Shown piece after piece: positions 33,205-41,820 of a stretch of DNA of 45,721 bases; position 1 is the stretch's first letter; each line of letters starts with the position of its first letter. The DNA lies in the NCBI GenBank assembly GCA_021372355.1, contig JAJFUQ010000091.1, forward strand, positions 1-45,721. The letters are read 5' to 3'. The position numbers were made by a program, and so were the translations under genes. This DNA is from Nocardiaceae bacterium. Its GTDB lineage: Bacteria; Actinomycetota; Actinomycetes; Mycobacteriales; Mycobacteriaceae. The notes under the pieces were generated by a model. That model had not been told where the DNA came from and did no database searches. It saw only the letters and a list, made by a program, of their open reading frames with translations.

Positions 33205-35352
33205 TTATTCGCTGACGACCTGGCTGGCAACGAGTTTCGAATACTGACCACCCGCTGCCAGCAGATCTGCGTGACGGCCGGACTCGACCACGCGGCCCGC
33301 GTCCAGAACGACGATGTGATCGGCGCCGATCACTGTGGCCAGCCGATGCGCGATGACGATGACCGTGCACCCGAGCCGCGCGATATTGGCATGAACCCTG
33401 GCCTCGGTGACGGTGTCGAGGTTGCTCGTCGCTTCGTCGAGGAGCAGGATTCGTGGCTCCGGCGCGAGCGCACGAGCCAGGGCGAGCCGCTGACGCTGAC
33501 CGCCCGACAACGATGCACCCGCGTCGACGAGCGGGGTTTCCCACCCCATCGGCATCGCCCGGATCTCGTCGGCGATTTCGGCGGCCTCGGCGGCGGCTTC
33601 GAGCCGGTCCATCGACAGGTTGGGGTCTGCCACCAGCAGGTTGTCGCGAATCGACAACCCGAAGATGTAAGGGTCCTGAGTGACGACCCCGATCTGCGAG
33701 CGCACACTCCGCGGGTACAGCGTGGCGAGGTCCAGGTCGTCCAGCAGCACGCGCCCGCTCGACGGTGCGTAGAGGCCGAGCAGCAGTCGACCGAGCGTGG
33801 ATTTGCCCGAACCCGAGCGTCCGACGATCGCCAGAACCTGGCCAGGTTCGACCGTGAGGTCGACGCCATCGACGATCAACGGACCGTGCGGGTGGTACCG
33901 GAAGTCGAGTCCTTCGGCGCGCATCGCCCCGGTGAGTTTTGGGGCATGCCGCAGGTCACGCCCCTCCGTTTCCGTCGGCGTATCGAAGACATCGTTGAGC
34001 CGCGCGAGGTAACTGCCGAGCAATTGAAGCTGCAGCGCGGTCCCGATGAGGACCCCCAGCGGCTCGAGGAATCCAGCGGCGAGGGCGGCGAGGGCGAGCA
34101 TGGAACCCAGCGACAGCGAACCGCTGTCCACCAGATACGCACCGACCAGGAGAACCGAGATCGGGGACAGCAACGCCAGTCCGTGGATCGCCGTTTCCAC
34201 CACGGCTTCGAGGCGACCGCGACGGACTGAGACGTTGAGTTCGGCGACGAACAGGTTGGTCCAGTGCGAGACCGCGCGCCGCTCGGCACCCGCGGCCTTG
34301 AGTGTCTCCACGGCGGCGAACATCTCGTAGGCGTAGGACTGCGCTTTGGCCTCGGTCGCCAGTGCCTCGCCCATCAACTGCTGGTTCCGGCGTCGAGCCG
34401 CGAGCAGCACCATGACCTGCGCAGCTCCGAGAACGATGACCAGAAGCCCGAGCGTGGGAGACAACGCGAACAGGATGACCAGATACAAGGTGGCCAGAGC
34501 GCCGTCGAGGAGCGCGGCGATGGTGCCGGTCGTGAGGATCTCGCGCACGGTCGAATTGCTGTTCAAACGCATCATGAGGTCGCCCGACGAGCGCTTCAGA
34601 AAGAACGCGTACGGCAGGTCGACCAGGTGCTCGAGGAAGTCCAACGTCATGTTAACGTCCAGCTGGCTCCGCAGCCTCAGCAGGAGTTGAGCGCGCAGAA
34701 AACTCGCGAGCACGGAGTACGCGATCAGCGCAGCCATCACGGCCGCGAGGACTTTGAGCAAGTGCCCGTCGCCGTTGGGCACGACTTGATCGACCACGAC
34801 GCCGGTCAGGACCGGGACCGCCAAGGCCATGAACCGGACCACTACGGACGTGGCGAGCACCGGACCGATTCCACTCGACCGGGTGATCAACCGGCGCGCG
34901 TGGTGCACGGCACCCGGAGCCCGTCGCCCGCCCGCCGAAAAGGATTCGGTCGGTTCGAACATGATCGCGACACCGCTGTACAGGTCGCCGGCCGCTTCCC
35001 AGGTGACGCTGTAGCGGCCGACGACCGGATCGACGATCGTGACACCGCGCCGGGACGTCGAGTCGAGGACCACGAAATGTGATTCGCCCCAATGCAATAC
35101 CGTTCCGCGGGGGAGCGCGCGCAGGTCATCGAGTTCCGTGGAGACGCCGCGGGCACGCAATCCACAGGTGGTCGCCGCTTCGGCAAGTCGGAGTGCGTCG
35201 ATCCCGTCGCGACCGGTGCCGGTCGCCTCATGCATTTCGGCAAGCGATACATGCCGGCCGTGATAGCCGAGCGTCATCGCCAGCGCTGCGGCACCGCAGT
35301 CGGCCATCTCGGCTTGCCCGATGAATGGAATGGAGCGGCGACGGAGCTTCAT
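33205..35352 (-). CDS. lanT: Peptidase-containing ABC exporter LanT (C39 peptidase)
   Basis: The 715-residue protein has three parts. An N-terminal C39 cysteine peptidase has Cys19 (EMADCGAAALAM), His92 (SHFVVLD) and Asp108 (VDPVVG). A six-helix exporter domain follows (about 160-430). The C-terminal ATPase has Walker A GRSGSGKST (511-519), signature LSGGQRQ (615-621) and Walker B ILLLDEATS (635-643). It should cut the leader after Gly29-Gly30 of the precursor and export the core. Pairing a C39 exporter with LanB/LanC is unusual, since class I systems mostly use a separate subtilisin-like LanP. It is 10 bp from the upstream gene. Confidence 0.93.
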   Translation of the reverse strand: MKLRRRSIPFIGQAEMADCGAAALAMTLGYHGRHVSLAEMHEATGTGRDGIDALRLAEAATTCGLRARGVSTELDDLRALPRGTVLHWGESHFVVLDSTSRRGVTIVDPVVGRYSVTWEAAGDLYSGVAIMFEPTESFSAGGRRAPGAVHHARRLITRSSGIGPVLATSVVVRFMALAVPVLTGVVVDQVVPNGDGHLLKVLAAVMAALIAYSVLASFLRAQLLLRLRSQLDVNMTLDFLEHLVDLPYAFFLKRSSGDLMMRLNSNSTVREILTTGTIAALLDGALATLYLVILFALSPTLGLLVIVLGAAQVMVLLAARRRNQQLMGEALATEAKAQSYAYEMFAAVETLKAAGAERRAVSHWTNLFVAELNVSVRRGRLEAVVETAIHGLALLSPISVLLVGAYLVDSGSLSLGSMLALAALAAGFLEPLGVLIGTALQLQLLGSYLARLNDVFDTPTETEGRDLRHAPKLTGAMRAEGLDFRYHPHGPLIVDGVDLTVEPGQVLAIVGRSGSGKSTLGRLLLGLYAPSSGRVLLDDLDLATLYPRSVRSQIGVVTQDPYIFGLSIRDNLLVADPNLSMDRLEAAAEAAEIADEIRAMPMGWETPLVDAGASLSGGQRQRLALARALAPEPRILLLDEATSNLDTVTEARVHANIARLGCTVIVIAHRLATVIGADHIVVLDAGRVVESGRHADLLAAGGQYSKLVASQVVSE

Positions 35353-35362
35353 GGACGGCGCC

Positions 35363-35803
35363 TCACAGCAGCCTCGACAACAGGACGTCGATCAGTCGCT
35401 GACGTCCGGACGGCACGATCAGCACGCCGGCCGGACTCGAACTCGGTCGCTCCAACCGGGCGACTATCTCGGTCGGCGTCACCTCGCTGACGGTCCCGCT
35501 GATCGTGATGCCGGAAGCGTCCCGGAACTGCACCACCGATCCCAGGTCCGGCGCCGGTCCGTCGCCGCGCACGGCCAGGACCGAAGTGTCTTGTGCCGCT
35601 GCGGGCAGTGCCGCGGTTTGTGCGATGGTGATCGTGAACGCTGCGACAAGGCCGGCGACGATCAACGTTGCCAGTGCGACGAGGCCCGCGGTGATCCATC
35701 GCGGCTGCTTGACCAGTTCGCCAAACGGTGACGACGCGGACCGTCGTTCTCGCCAGCGATCGCGAAACACCGACTCGGAACGGAGATCGCCATCGTCAGT
35801 CAC
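35363..35803 (-). CDS. Short membrane-anchored partner of LanT, HlyD-like in layout
   Basis: The product has 146 residues from GTG 35803, preceded by GGAGGTGAG; the extension to 35887 is weaker. A basic cytoplasmic N-terminus (FRDRWRERRSASSPFGELVK) leads to one membrane helix (ITAGLVALATLIVAGLVAAF) and a small extracytoplasmic beta-rich domain (LGSVVQFRDASGITISGTVSEVTPTEIVARLE). It resembles the N-terminus of NHLM-type secretion adaptor proteins but is far too short for a full membrane-fusion protein. It is the first gene of the lan operon, and probably assists export. Homology is not certain. Confidence 0.7.
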   Translation of the reverse strand: MTDDGDLRSESVFRDRWRERRSASSPFGELVKQPRWITAGLVALATLIVAGLVAAFTITIAQTAALPAAAQDTSVLAVRGDGPAPDLGSVVQFRDASGITISGTVSEVTPTEIVARLERPSSSPAGVLIVPSGRQRLIDVLLSRLL

Positions 35804-35898
35804 CGCCTCACCTCCACCCTGGCAGCAACAAGACCAGCGTAGGACGCCCTCACTCGATCCGAGCCTCAACCAGCATCTTTCGGGCATACCCTCAGATC

Positions 35899-37401
35899 AT
35901 GTTGGATGCCGCGGTCGCCCGGTGGCGTGCGCTGATCGGCGACGAACACGTCTGGACCGACGACGAGCGGCTGCGCGCTGCGGGCACCGCGACATTCGCA
36001 ACCACGCAGCGGGTCCTCGCAGTCATCCGGCCCGCGAACCGTGAGCAGGTGCAGGCCTGCGTGAAGGTCGCACATGAGCTGCGCGTGCCGCTGCATCCCA
36101 CCAGTCGGGGCAGGAACTGGGGCTACGGCTCGCGCGTGCCGCATCGCGATGCCGTCGTCCTCGATCTCGCCCGCCTCGACCGCATCGTGGACTTCGACGA
36201 GCGCATGGGCTATGTCACCGTCGAGCCAGGCGTCACCTTCTGGCAGCTGTCGCGGTTCTTGCGCACGAACCGCGCCCGCGTTTTCGCGAGCGTGACCGGC
36301 GGCACCAGCGGCGGCAGCGTCATCGCGAACGCGCTCGAACGTGGCGACGGCACCGGCCCGCTCGGCGACCGCTTCGGCTACATCTGCGCGCTCGAGGTCG
36401 TATTGCCCGACGGGGACGTCATCCATACCGGTTTCGCACGATTCGGCGAAGCTCCCATCGCACCGCTCGCGCGCTGGGGCGTTGGCCCGTATCTGGACGG
36501 CCTGTTCTCACAATCGACGTTCGGCGTCGTCACGCGCGCCACGATCTGGCTCGCCCCGTACCCGGCCCGGTTCGTGCTCGCGATGTTCAACGCCGAGGAA
36601 CTGCCGCCTCTCATCGATGCCTTGCGCGGGCTCAAACTCGCTGGCGTCACCACCGCGACAACGCCCGTGTGGAACGACGTCAAAGCGCTGTCGTTCTATT
36701 TCGGCCAATATCCGTGGAGCGACACAACGGTCACGCCACTGCCAACCGACATGCGCGAGATGATGCGCGAGGGCGTCGGGCTCGGTCGCTGGAACGGCAC
36801 GGTGGCGCTCTATGGTGCGAGTCGTGCGCACGGCGATGCGCTGCGGGACGTGGTTGCGGACGTACTGTCGCCGATCGCCGACGTCCGATTTCACGAAGGT
36901 CCGGACGATCCGCTCGAGGCCGACGAAGCAGAGTGCGCTCCCAACCTCGGCGTCCCGCACGATTTCAGCGCCGCCACGACCTACTGGCGCAAGACGAATC
37001 CGATCCCCACCGAACTCGATCCCGACCGCGATCGCTGCGGCTTCGTCTGGCTCTCGCATGCGATGCCGTTCGACGGCGCGCACGCCGGTGTCGTCGATGA
37101 GATCGTCGAGACCGAATTCGCCAGCGCCGGCTTCGAACCGAACCTCGCATTACTCGGAGTGACCGAACGGGCATTGTCGGCGGTCGCCGCGATCGTGTAC
37201 GACCGCGACGTCGACGGTGAAGACGAGCGCGCGATGCAGTGTCACGACCGCGTGCACTCGATGCTCGTCGAGCGCGGGTATCCGCCGTTCCGCCGCGGCG
37301 TGCAGACACCCGCAGCGATCGGCGAACCGCGCTACGCGCAGCTCGTTGACGACATCGCGAGGGTTATCGATCCGCACGGCGTCTTCGGCGCTCGTGGGTA
37401 G
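35899..37401 (+). CDS. FAD-linked oxidase, VAO/4-cresol dehydrogenase type
   Basis: The product has 500 residues from ATG 35899. The PCMH-type FAD domain is clear (HPTSRGRNWGYGS at 66-78, DAVVLDLARLDRIVDFDE, VTVEPGVTFWQL, GGTSGGSVIANALERG). The match in the middle (YICALEVVLPDGDVIHTG, WGVGPYLDGLFSQSTFGVVT) is close to the flavoprotein subunit of 4-cresol dehydrogenase and vanillyl-alcohol oxidase. The expected reaction is oxidation of a p-hydroxybenzyl-type substrate. No cytochrome subunit gene follows, favouring an O2-using oxidase. It diverges from the lan operon (95-bp gap) and is unlikely to be part of it. Confidence 0.82.
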   Translation: MLDAAVARWRALIGDEHVWTDDERLRAAGTATFATTQRVLAVIRPANREQVQACVKVAHELRVPLHPTSRGRNWGYGSRVPHRDAVVLDLARLDRIVDFDERMGYVTVEPGVTFWQLSRFLRTNRARVFASVTGGTSGGSVIANALERGDGTGPLGDRFGYICALEVVLPDGDVIHTGFARFGEAPIAPLARWGVGPYLDGLFSQSTFGVVTRATIWLAPYPARFVLAMFNAEELPPLIDALRGLKLAGVTTATTPVWNDVKALSFYFGQYPWSDTTVTPLPTDMREMMREGVGLGRWNGTVALYGASRAHGDALRDVVADVLSPIADVRFHEGPDDPLEADEAECAPNLGVPHDFSAATTYWRKTNPIPTELDPDRDRCGFVWLSHAMPFDGAHAGVVDEIVETEFASAGFEPNLALLGVTERALSAVAAIVYDRDVDGEDERAMQCHDRVHSMLVERGYPPFRRGVQTPAAIGEPRYAQLVDDIARVIDPHGVFGARG

Positions 37402-37465
37402 CGGTTCGGCATAGTTAGGCGTGTTGCGGTCGTGGCATCCGATCGACCTTCCTAGCGTCGATGCC

Positions 37466-38293
37466 ATGACCACACGGAACATGTACGGCGGCGACATCTA
37501 CGCAGGTCACGCGCGGAAGCAGAAGCTAAAAGCACCCGAGATCCCGGCGGACAAAGACTTGGTCGTCGAGGACGCGGCGACTGGCTTCTGCGGTGCCGTG
37601 GTCGGCTTCGAGAAGACCTACGACGGACTCTTCGTGCGCCTCGAGGACGGCCGCGGCAACCGACGGATCTTCGCCATGCGCGAAGCGGCGTTCCTCATCG
37701 ACGGGAAGCCCGTGACGCTCGTCCGGCCCAAGGTCGAAGGGCCGAAGAAGCCGACGCAGTCAGCGTCTGGCTCGGTGCGCGTCGAGAACCTCAAAGCGAA
37801 GGTCGCGCGGGGTTCTCGTATCTGGGTCGAAGGTATTCACGACGCCGCGCTCGTCGAGCGTGTGTGGGGCCACGACCTCCGCGTCGAAGGTGTGGTCGTC
37901 GAGCAACTGGAAGGTCTCGACAACCTCGCCGACCGGCTCGCGGTGTTCGGACCGAGCCGGCAGCAGCGTGTGGGCGTTCTCGCCGACCACCTGGTCGAGG
38001 GTTCAAAAGAGACGCGCATGGTGCAGGGCCTCGGCCCGCACGTGCTCGTCACCGGCCATCCCTACATCGACATCTGGCAGGCCGTGCGGCCGGCGGCGGT
38101 GAAGATCAAAGAGTGGCCGACGGTGCCGCGTGGCGAGGACTGGAAGACCGGCGTCTGCAAGCGCCTCGGATGGGGAACGCCGCAGGATGGCTGGCGCCGG
38201 GTCTACTCGGCGGTCACGTCGTTCCGCGATCTGGAGGCGCCACTCATTGGGGCGGTCGAGCGGCTCGTCGACTTCGTCACTGAGCCGGAGTAA
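37466..38293 (+). CDS. DUF3097 family protein
   Basis: The product has 275 residues from ATG 37466. It has the family's N-terminal block LVVEDAATGFCGAVVGFEKT and the ATRIFAMR-like segment RRIFAMREAAFLIDGKPVTLVRP. A Toprim-like C-terminal part follows: IWVEGIHDAALVERVWGHDLRVEG, GVLADHLVEGSKE, VTGHPYIDIWQAV. The E-G-x-H-D motif and later D residues suggest a metal-binding nucleic-acid or nucleotide site, by inference. The family is common in actinobacteria and uncharacterised. Start ATG 37421 would add 15 unlike residues. Confidence 0.84.
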   Translation: MTTRNMYGGDIYAGHARKQKLKAPEIPADKDLVVEDAATGFCGAVVGFEKTYDGLFVRLEDGRGNRRIFAMREAAFLIDGKPVTLVRPKVEGPKKPTQSASGSVRVENLKAKVARGSRIWVEGIHDAALVERVWGHDLRVEGVVVEQLEGLDNLADRLAVFGPSRQQRVGVLADHLVEGSKETRMVQGLGPHVLVTGHPYIDIWQAVRPAAVKIKEWPTVPRGEDWKTGVCKRLGWGTPQDGWRRVYSAVTSFRDLEAPLIGAVERLVDFVTEPE

Positions 38294-38370
38294 CTGCGCG
38301 CCGGTCAAGAAGCCCTGGAGGTGGAAGTTCGACCACCCGGGAGATCAATTTCTCGTCTACATTTGGTGGC

Positions 38371-38799
38371 GTGGCTCCGCTCATCTGGCTTGTTGCAGCG
38401 ATTTTGCTGGTGGCCGCCGAGGCTGCCAGCGGTGATTTCTTCCTGCTGATGCTCGGCGGCGGTGCGTTGGGTGCGGCGGGGGTGTCGTTGCTGGACACTC
38501 CGGTGTGGGTCGACGGCGTCGTGTTCGCCGTGGTGTCGATCCTGTTGATCTTCCTCGTGCGGCCCGCGCTGCTGCGTCGGTTTGCACGGACGCCGATCCA
38601 TGCGACGAACGTCGATGCGCTGCCCGGAAAGCACGCCCTGGTGCTCGAACAGGTCAACGAACATGCCGGCCAGGTCAAACTCGCCGGTGAGGTATGGACC
38701 GCGCGTCCCGCGGACCCGGAACAGGTGTACGAGCCGGGAACCAAAGTCACTGTCGTCGAAATCAGTGGCGCGACCGCCATTGTCGGGAAGGAAGCGTAA
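38371..38799 (+). CDS. NfeD-family membrane protein
   Basis: The 142-residue protein starts with GTG 38371. Membrane helices span about 3-22, 25-45 and 48-65, followed by an OB-fold C-terminal domain (ALPGKHALVLEQVNEHAGQVKLAGEVWTAR...GTKVTVVEISGATAIV), the short NfeD form. NfeD proteins pair with SPFH/stomatin proteins in membrane microdomains. The stop overlaps the SPFH start in TAATG, confirming the partnership and coupling. Confidence 0.87.
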   Translation: MAPLIWLVAAILLVAAEAASGDFFLLMLGGGALGAAGVSLLDTPVWVDGVVFAVVSILLIFLVRPALLRRFARTPIHATNVDALPGKHALVLEQVNEHAGQVKLAGEVWTARPADPEQVYEPGTKVTVVEISGATAIVGKEA

Positions 38800-39935
38800 T
38801 GACCGCTGGGCTTGTCGTTTTGCTGGTGCTCGTCGTTCTGGCCGCTGTTGTGGTCTTCAAATCGGTGGCGCTCGTGCCACAGGCGGAAGCCGCTGTGATC
38901 GAGCGGCTGGGTCGCTATCAGCGGACCGTTTCGGGTCAGCTGACGTTCCTCGTGCCGTTCGTCGACGTCGTGCGCGCCAAGGTCGACCTGCGGGAGCGCG
39001 TCGTGTCGTTTGCGCCGCAGTCGGTCATCACGCAGGACAACCTGACGCTCTTGATCGACACCGTCGTCTACTTCCAGGTGACCACTCCGCAGGCCGCGGT
39101 GTATGAGATCAGTAACTACATTGCCGCCGTCGAGCAGTTGACAGTCACCACACTCCGCAACGTGGTGGGCGGCATGACGCTCGAAGAAACGCTCACCTCG
39201 CGTGACCAGATCAACCGCCAATTGCGCGGTGTCCTCGACGAGGCGACCGGCCGCTGGGGTCTGCGCGTCGCCCGGGTCGAGCTCAAGAGCATCGACCCGC
39301 CGCCGTCGATCCAGGAGTCGATGGAAAAGCAGATGAAGGCCGACCGCGAGAAGCGTGCGATCATCCTCAGCGCCGAAGGCCACCGCGAAGCGGCGATCAA
39401 GACGGCCGAAGGAAACAAGGCCGCGCAGGTTCTGGCGGCCGAAGGTGCCAAGACGTCCGCAATCCTCGCCGCGGAGGCCGAACGCCAGTCCCGAATTCTG
39501 CGTGCTCAGGGTGAGCGGGCCGCGAAATACCTTCAGGCACAAGGTCAAGCGAAAGCGATCGAGAAGGTGTTCGCCGCGATCAAGGCCGGCAAGCCGACGC
39601 CGGAACTTCTGGCCTATCAGTACATGCAGACTCTGCCGCAGATGGCGCAGGGTGATGCGAACAAAATGTGGATCGTCCCGAGCGATTTCGGCGAGGCTTT
39701 GAAGGGCTTCGCGAAGCAGTTCGGCACCCAGGGATCAGATGGAGTCTTCCGTTACGAATCGAGTCCGACCAACGACGACGTCCCCGCGGCAGATGACGAT
39801 GCGGACGATGTCGCAAGCTGGTTCGACGTCCCTGCGCAGCCTGCTGATTACGGGACAACCCTTCCGTCTGCCGGCGATAGCGACACGATTCCTGCGATCC
39901 CCAATATTCCGCCTCCTCCGCCACTTCAGCAGTAG
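38799..39935 (+). CDS. SPFH/Band 7 (stomatin-like) membrane protein
   Basis: The product has 378 residues from ATG 38799, with GGAAG upstream. One N-terminal membrane helix is followed by the SPFH domain (VPQAEAAVIERLGRYQRTVSG, VITQDNLTLLIDTVVYFQVT) and a long helical region rich in Ala/Glu/Arg (about 185-275, for example AEGNKAAQVLAAEGAKTSAIL), likely a coiled coil. The tail is acidic and proline-rich (DDDADDV, PNIPPPPPLQ). It forms oligomeric scaffolds with the NfeD neighbour, probably in membrane quality control. It resembles QmcA/stomatin-type proteins. Confidence 0.88.
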   Translation: MTAGLVVLLVLVVLAAVVVFKSVALVPQAEAAVIERLGRYQRTVSGQLTFLVPFVDVVRAKVDLRERVVSFAPQSVITQDNLTLLIDTVVYFQVTTPQAAVYEISNYIAAVEQLTVTTLRNVVGGMTLEETLTSRDQINRQLRGVLDEATGRWGLRVARVELKSIDPPPSIQESMEKQMKADREKRAIILSAEGHREAAIKTAEGNKAAQVLAAEGAKTSAILAAEAERQSRILRAQGERAAKYLQAQGQAKAIEKVFAAIKAGKPTPELLAYQYMQTLPQMAQGDANKMWIVPSDFGEALKGFAKQFGTQGSDGVFRYESSPTNDDVPAADDDADDVASWFDVPAQPADYGTTLPSAGDSDTIPAIPNIPPPPPLQQ

Positions 39936-39978
39936 CCGATTGTCCGCGGGGGTGGGTGCGGCAGTTAGCATCCTTGGT

Positions 39979-41820
39979 GTGACTCAACGTGGAGAGACCG
40001 CGTCGCCCGACCAATGGCGAAAAGCGGTTGCAAGCGTGTTGGCAAAGTCGCGTCGGGTAGATCCCTTGACGCTCGGAGCCGCACCAGAAGATCTCCTGGC
40101 CACCCACACGGTGGACGGGCTCGATATTGCCGCGCTCTATACGAGCGCCGACGAACTGCCGGAACCACCTCTGCCCGGGGCGTTTCCGTACGTTCGGGGC
40201 CGCGACGCTAATCGTGACGTCTCGCGCGGCTGGCTGGTCAACGAATACGTTGCCGCGCCAGACGCGAAGACGGCCAACGAACGCATCCTCGACGCTCTGA
40301 ACAACGGCGCCGGCGCGGTGACCCTGCACGTCGGTGCTGGTAGAGTGCCGGCTTCCGGAGTGGGGCGCGCGCTCGAAGGAGTGCTCGTCGACCTCGCCCC
40401 GATCAGTCTGTACGCGGGGGAGAGTGCGCTCGATGCCAGCGTTCAGATCCTCAACGTCATCGGTTCCCTCGGCCAGTCGCCGATGTCGATCTGCCTCGGG
40501 GTCTCGCCCCTGACCAGCGAGTTCAGCGGGCGTCCCGACGTTTCGTTCGTGTCGGCGCTTGAGATCGCGTCGCGTGCCAAGGAGCGGTTCGACACCGTCC
40601 GCGCGATCCTCGTCGACGGATTGGCGTTCCATAACGCCGGTGCCGGCGATGCCGAGGAAATCGGTGCGAGCATCGCAGCCGGACTCGCCTATGTTCGCGC
40701 GCTGACCGAGGTCGGCTTCGACGTCGATGCGGCTTTCCGGCAGATCGAGTTCTCCTTCGCCGCGACGGACGACCAGTTCGCGACGATCGCCAAGTTCCGT
40801 GCCGCCCGCCAAGTGTGGGCCCGGGTGTGTGACGTCGCGGGAGTTCCGGAGCTCGGCGGAGTCGTCCAGCGGGCGGTCACGTCCCCGGCGATGATGACGC
40901 AGCGCGACCCGTGGGTGAACCTCCTGCGGACGACGGTGGCGTCCTTTGCGGCCGGCGTCGGCGGTGCCGACATCGTCACCACGCTTCCGTTCGACTCGGC
41001 GCTCGCGCCCGGTGCGTTGGGCCTGCCCGAGGGATTCTCGGCGCGGCTCGCGCGGAACCTCCAGCTCATTCTTCTCGAAGAGTCGAACCTCGGACGGGTC
41101 ATGGACCCGGGTGCGGGCTCGTGGTTCCTCGAGAAGCTGACGTCCGACATCGCCGAGCAGGCGTGGGCCTTCTTCCAGGAGACCGAAAAGATCGGCGGCT
41201 ATCAGGCGGCGTTCCGCGACGGTCTGATCACGCGCCGGATTGCGGAGACCAAGGCCAAGCGTGACGAGGCGATCGCGAAGCGCAAGATTCCGATCACCGG
41301 TGTCAGCGAGTTCCCGAACCTCAGCGAAGAGCCGTTGGCGCCGCTCACCGGGTCGAAGGTTTCGCGCTACGCCCAGCAGTTCGAGTCGCTGCGCGATCGT
41401 TCGGACGCGTACCTCGCGGCCAACGGCGCGCGTCCGAAGGTGTTTCTCGCACCGCTCGGCCCGGTGGCCGAGCACAACACCCGGGGGACGTGGATCACGA
41501 ACCTGCTGGCGGCCGGCGGTATCGCCGTCGACAACCCCGGCGTGACCACGGTCGAGGGGCTGCGGCATGCAGCCACCGCGTCGCGTGCACCGATCGCGGT
41601 GATCGTCGGTACCGATGCCCGCTATGCCGAGTGCGTCGAGAAGGCCGTGGCCGGATTGCGGGCTGCGGGTGTCAAGGAAGTCCTGTTGGCCGGGCCGGAG
41701 TCGGCCGTGGCAGAGATCCCGGAGAAGAAGCGGCCCGACGGCTACGTCACGGCGAAGATCAACGCCGCCGCCGAGTTGGACCGACTGCTGACCGTGCTGG
41801 GGGCTGGTGCAAATGCGTGA
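39979..41820 (+). CDS. mutA: Methylmalonyl-CoA mutase small (non-cobalamin) subunit
   Basis: The product has 613 residues from GTG 39979, close to the M. tuberculosis MutA length. The barrel domain shows [27 protein letters not shown] and [20 protein letters not shown]. The C-terminal domain (from about 475) keeps the flavodoxin-like fold but has no D-x-H-x-x-G cobalamin motif, as normal for the small subunit. With MutB it interconverts succinyl-CoA and (R)-methylmalonyl-CoA, serving propionate, odd-chain and cholesterol-type carbon. It overlaps mutB by 8 bp. Confidence 0.93.
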   Translation: MTQRGETASPDQWRKAVASVLAKSRRVDPLTLGAAPEDLLATHTVDGLDIAALYTSADELPEPPLPGAFPYVRGRDANRDVSRGWLVNEYVAAPDAKTANERILDALNNGAGAVTLHVGAGRVPASGVGRALEGVLVDLAPISLYAGESALDASVQILNVIGSLGQSPMSICLGVSPLTSEFSGRPDVSFVSALEIASRAKERFDTVRAILVDGLAFHNAGAGDAEEIGASIAAGLAYVRALTEVGFDVDAAFRQIEFSFAATDDQFATIAKFRAARQVWARVCDVAGVPELGGVVQRAVTSPAMMTQRDPWVNLLRTTVASFAAGVGGADIVTTLPFDSALAPGALGLPEGFSARLARNLQLILLEESNLGRVMDPGAGSWFLEKLTSDIAEQAWAFFQETEKIGGYQAAFRDGLITRRIAETKAKRDEAIAKRKIPITGVSEFPNLSEEPLAPLTGSKVSRYAQQFESLRDRSDAYLAANGARPKVFLAPLGPVAEHNTRGTWITNLLAAGGIAVDNPGVTTVEGLRHAATASRAPIAVIVGTDARYAECVEKAVAGLRAAGVKEVLLAGPESAVAEIPEKKRPDGYVTAKINAAAELDRLLTVLGAGANA

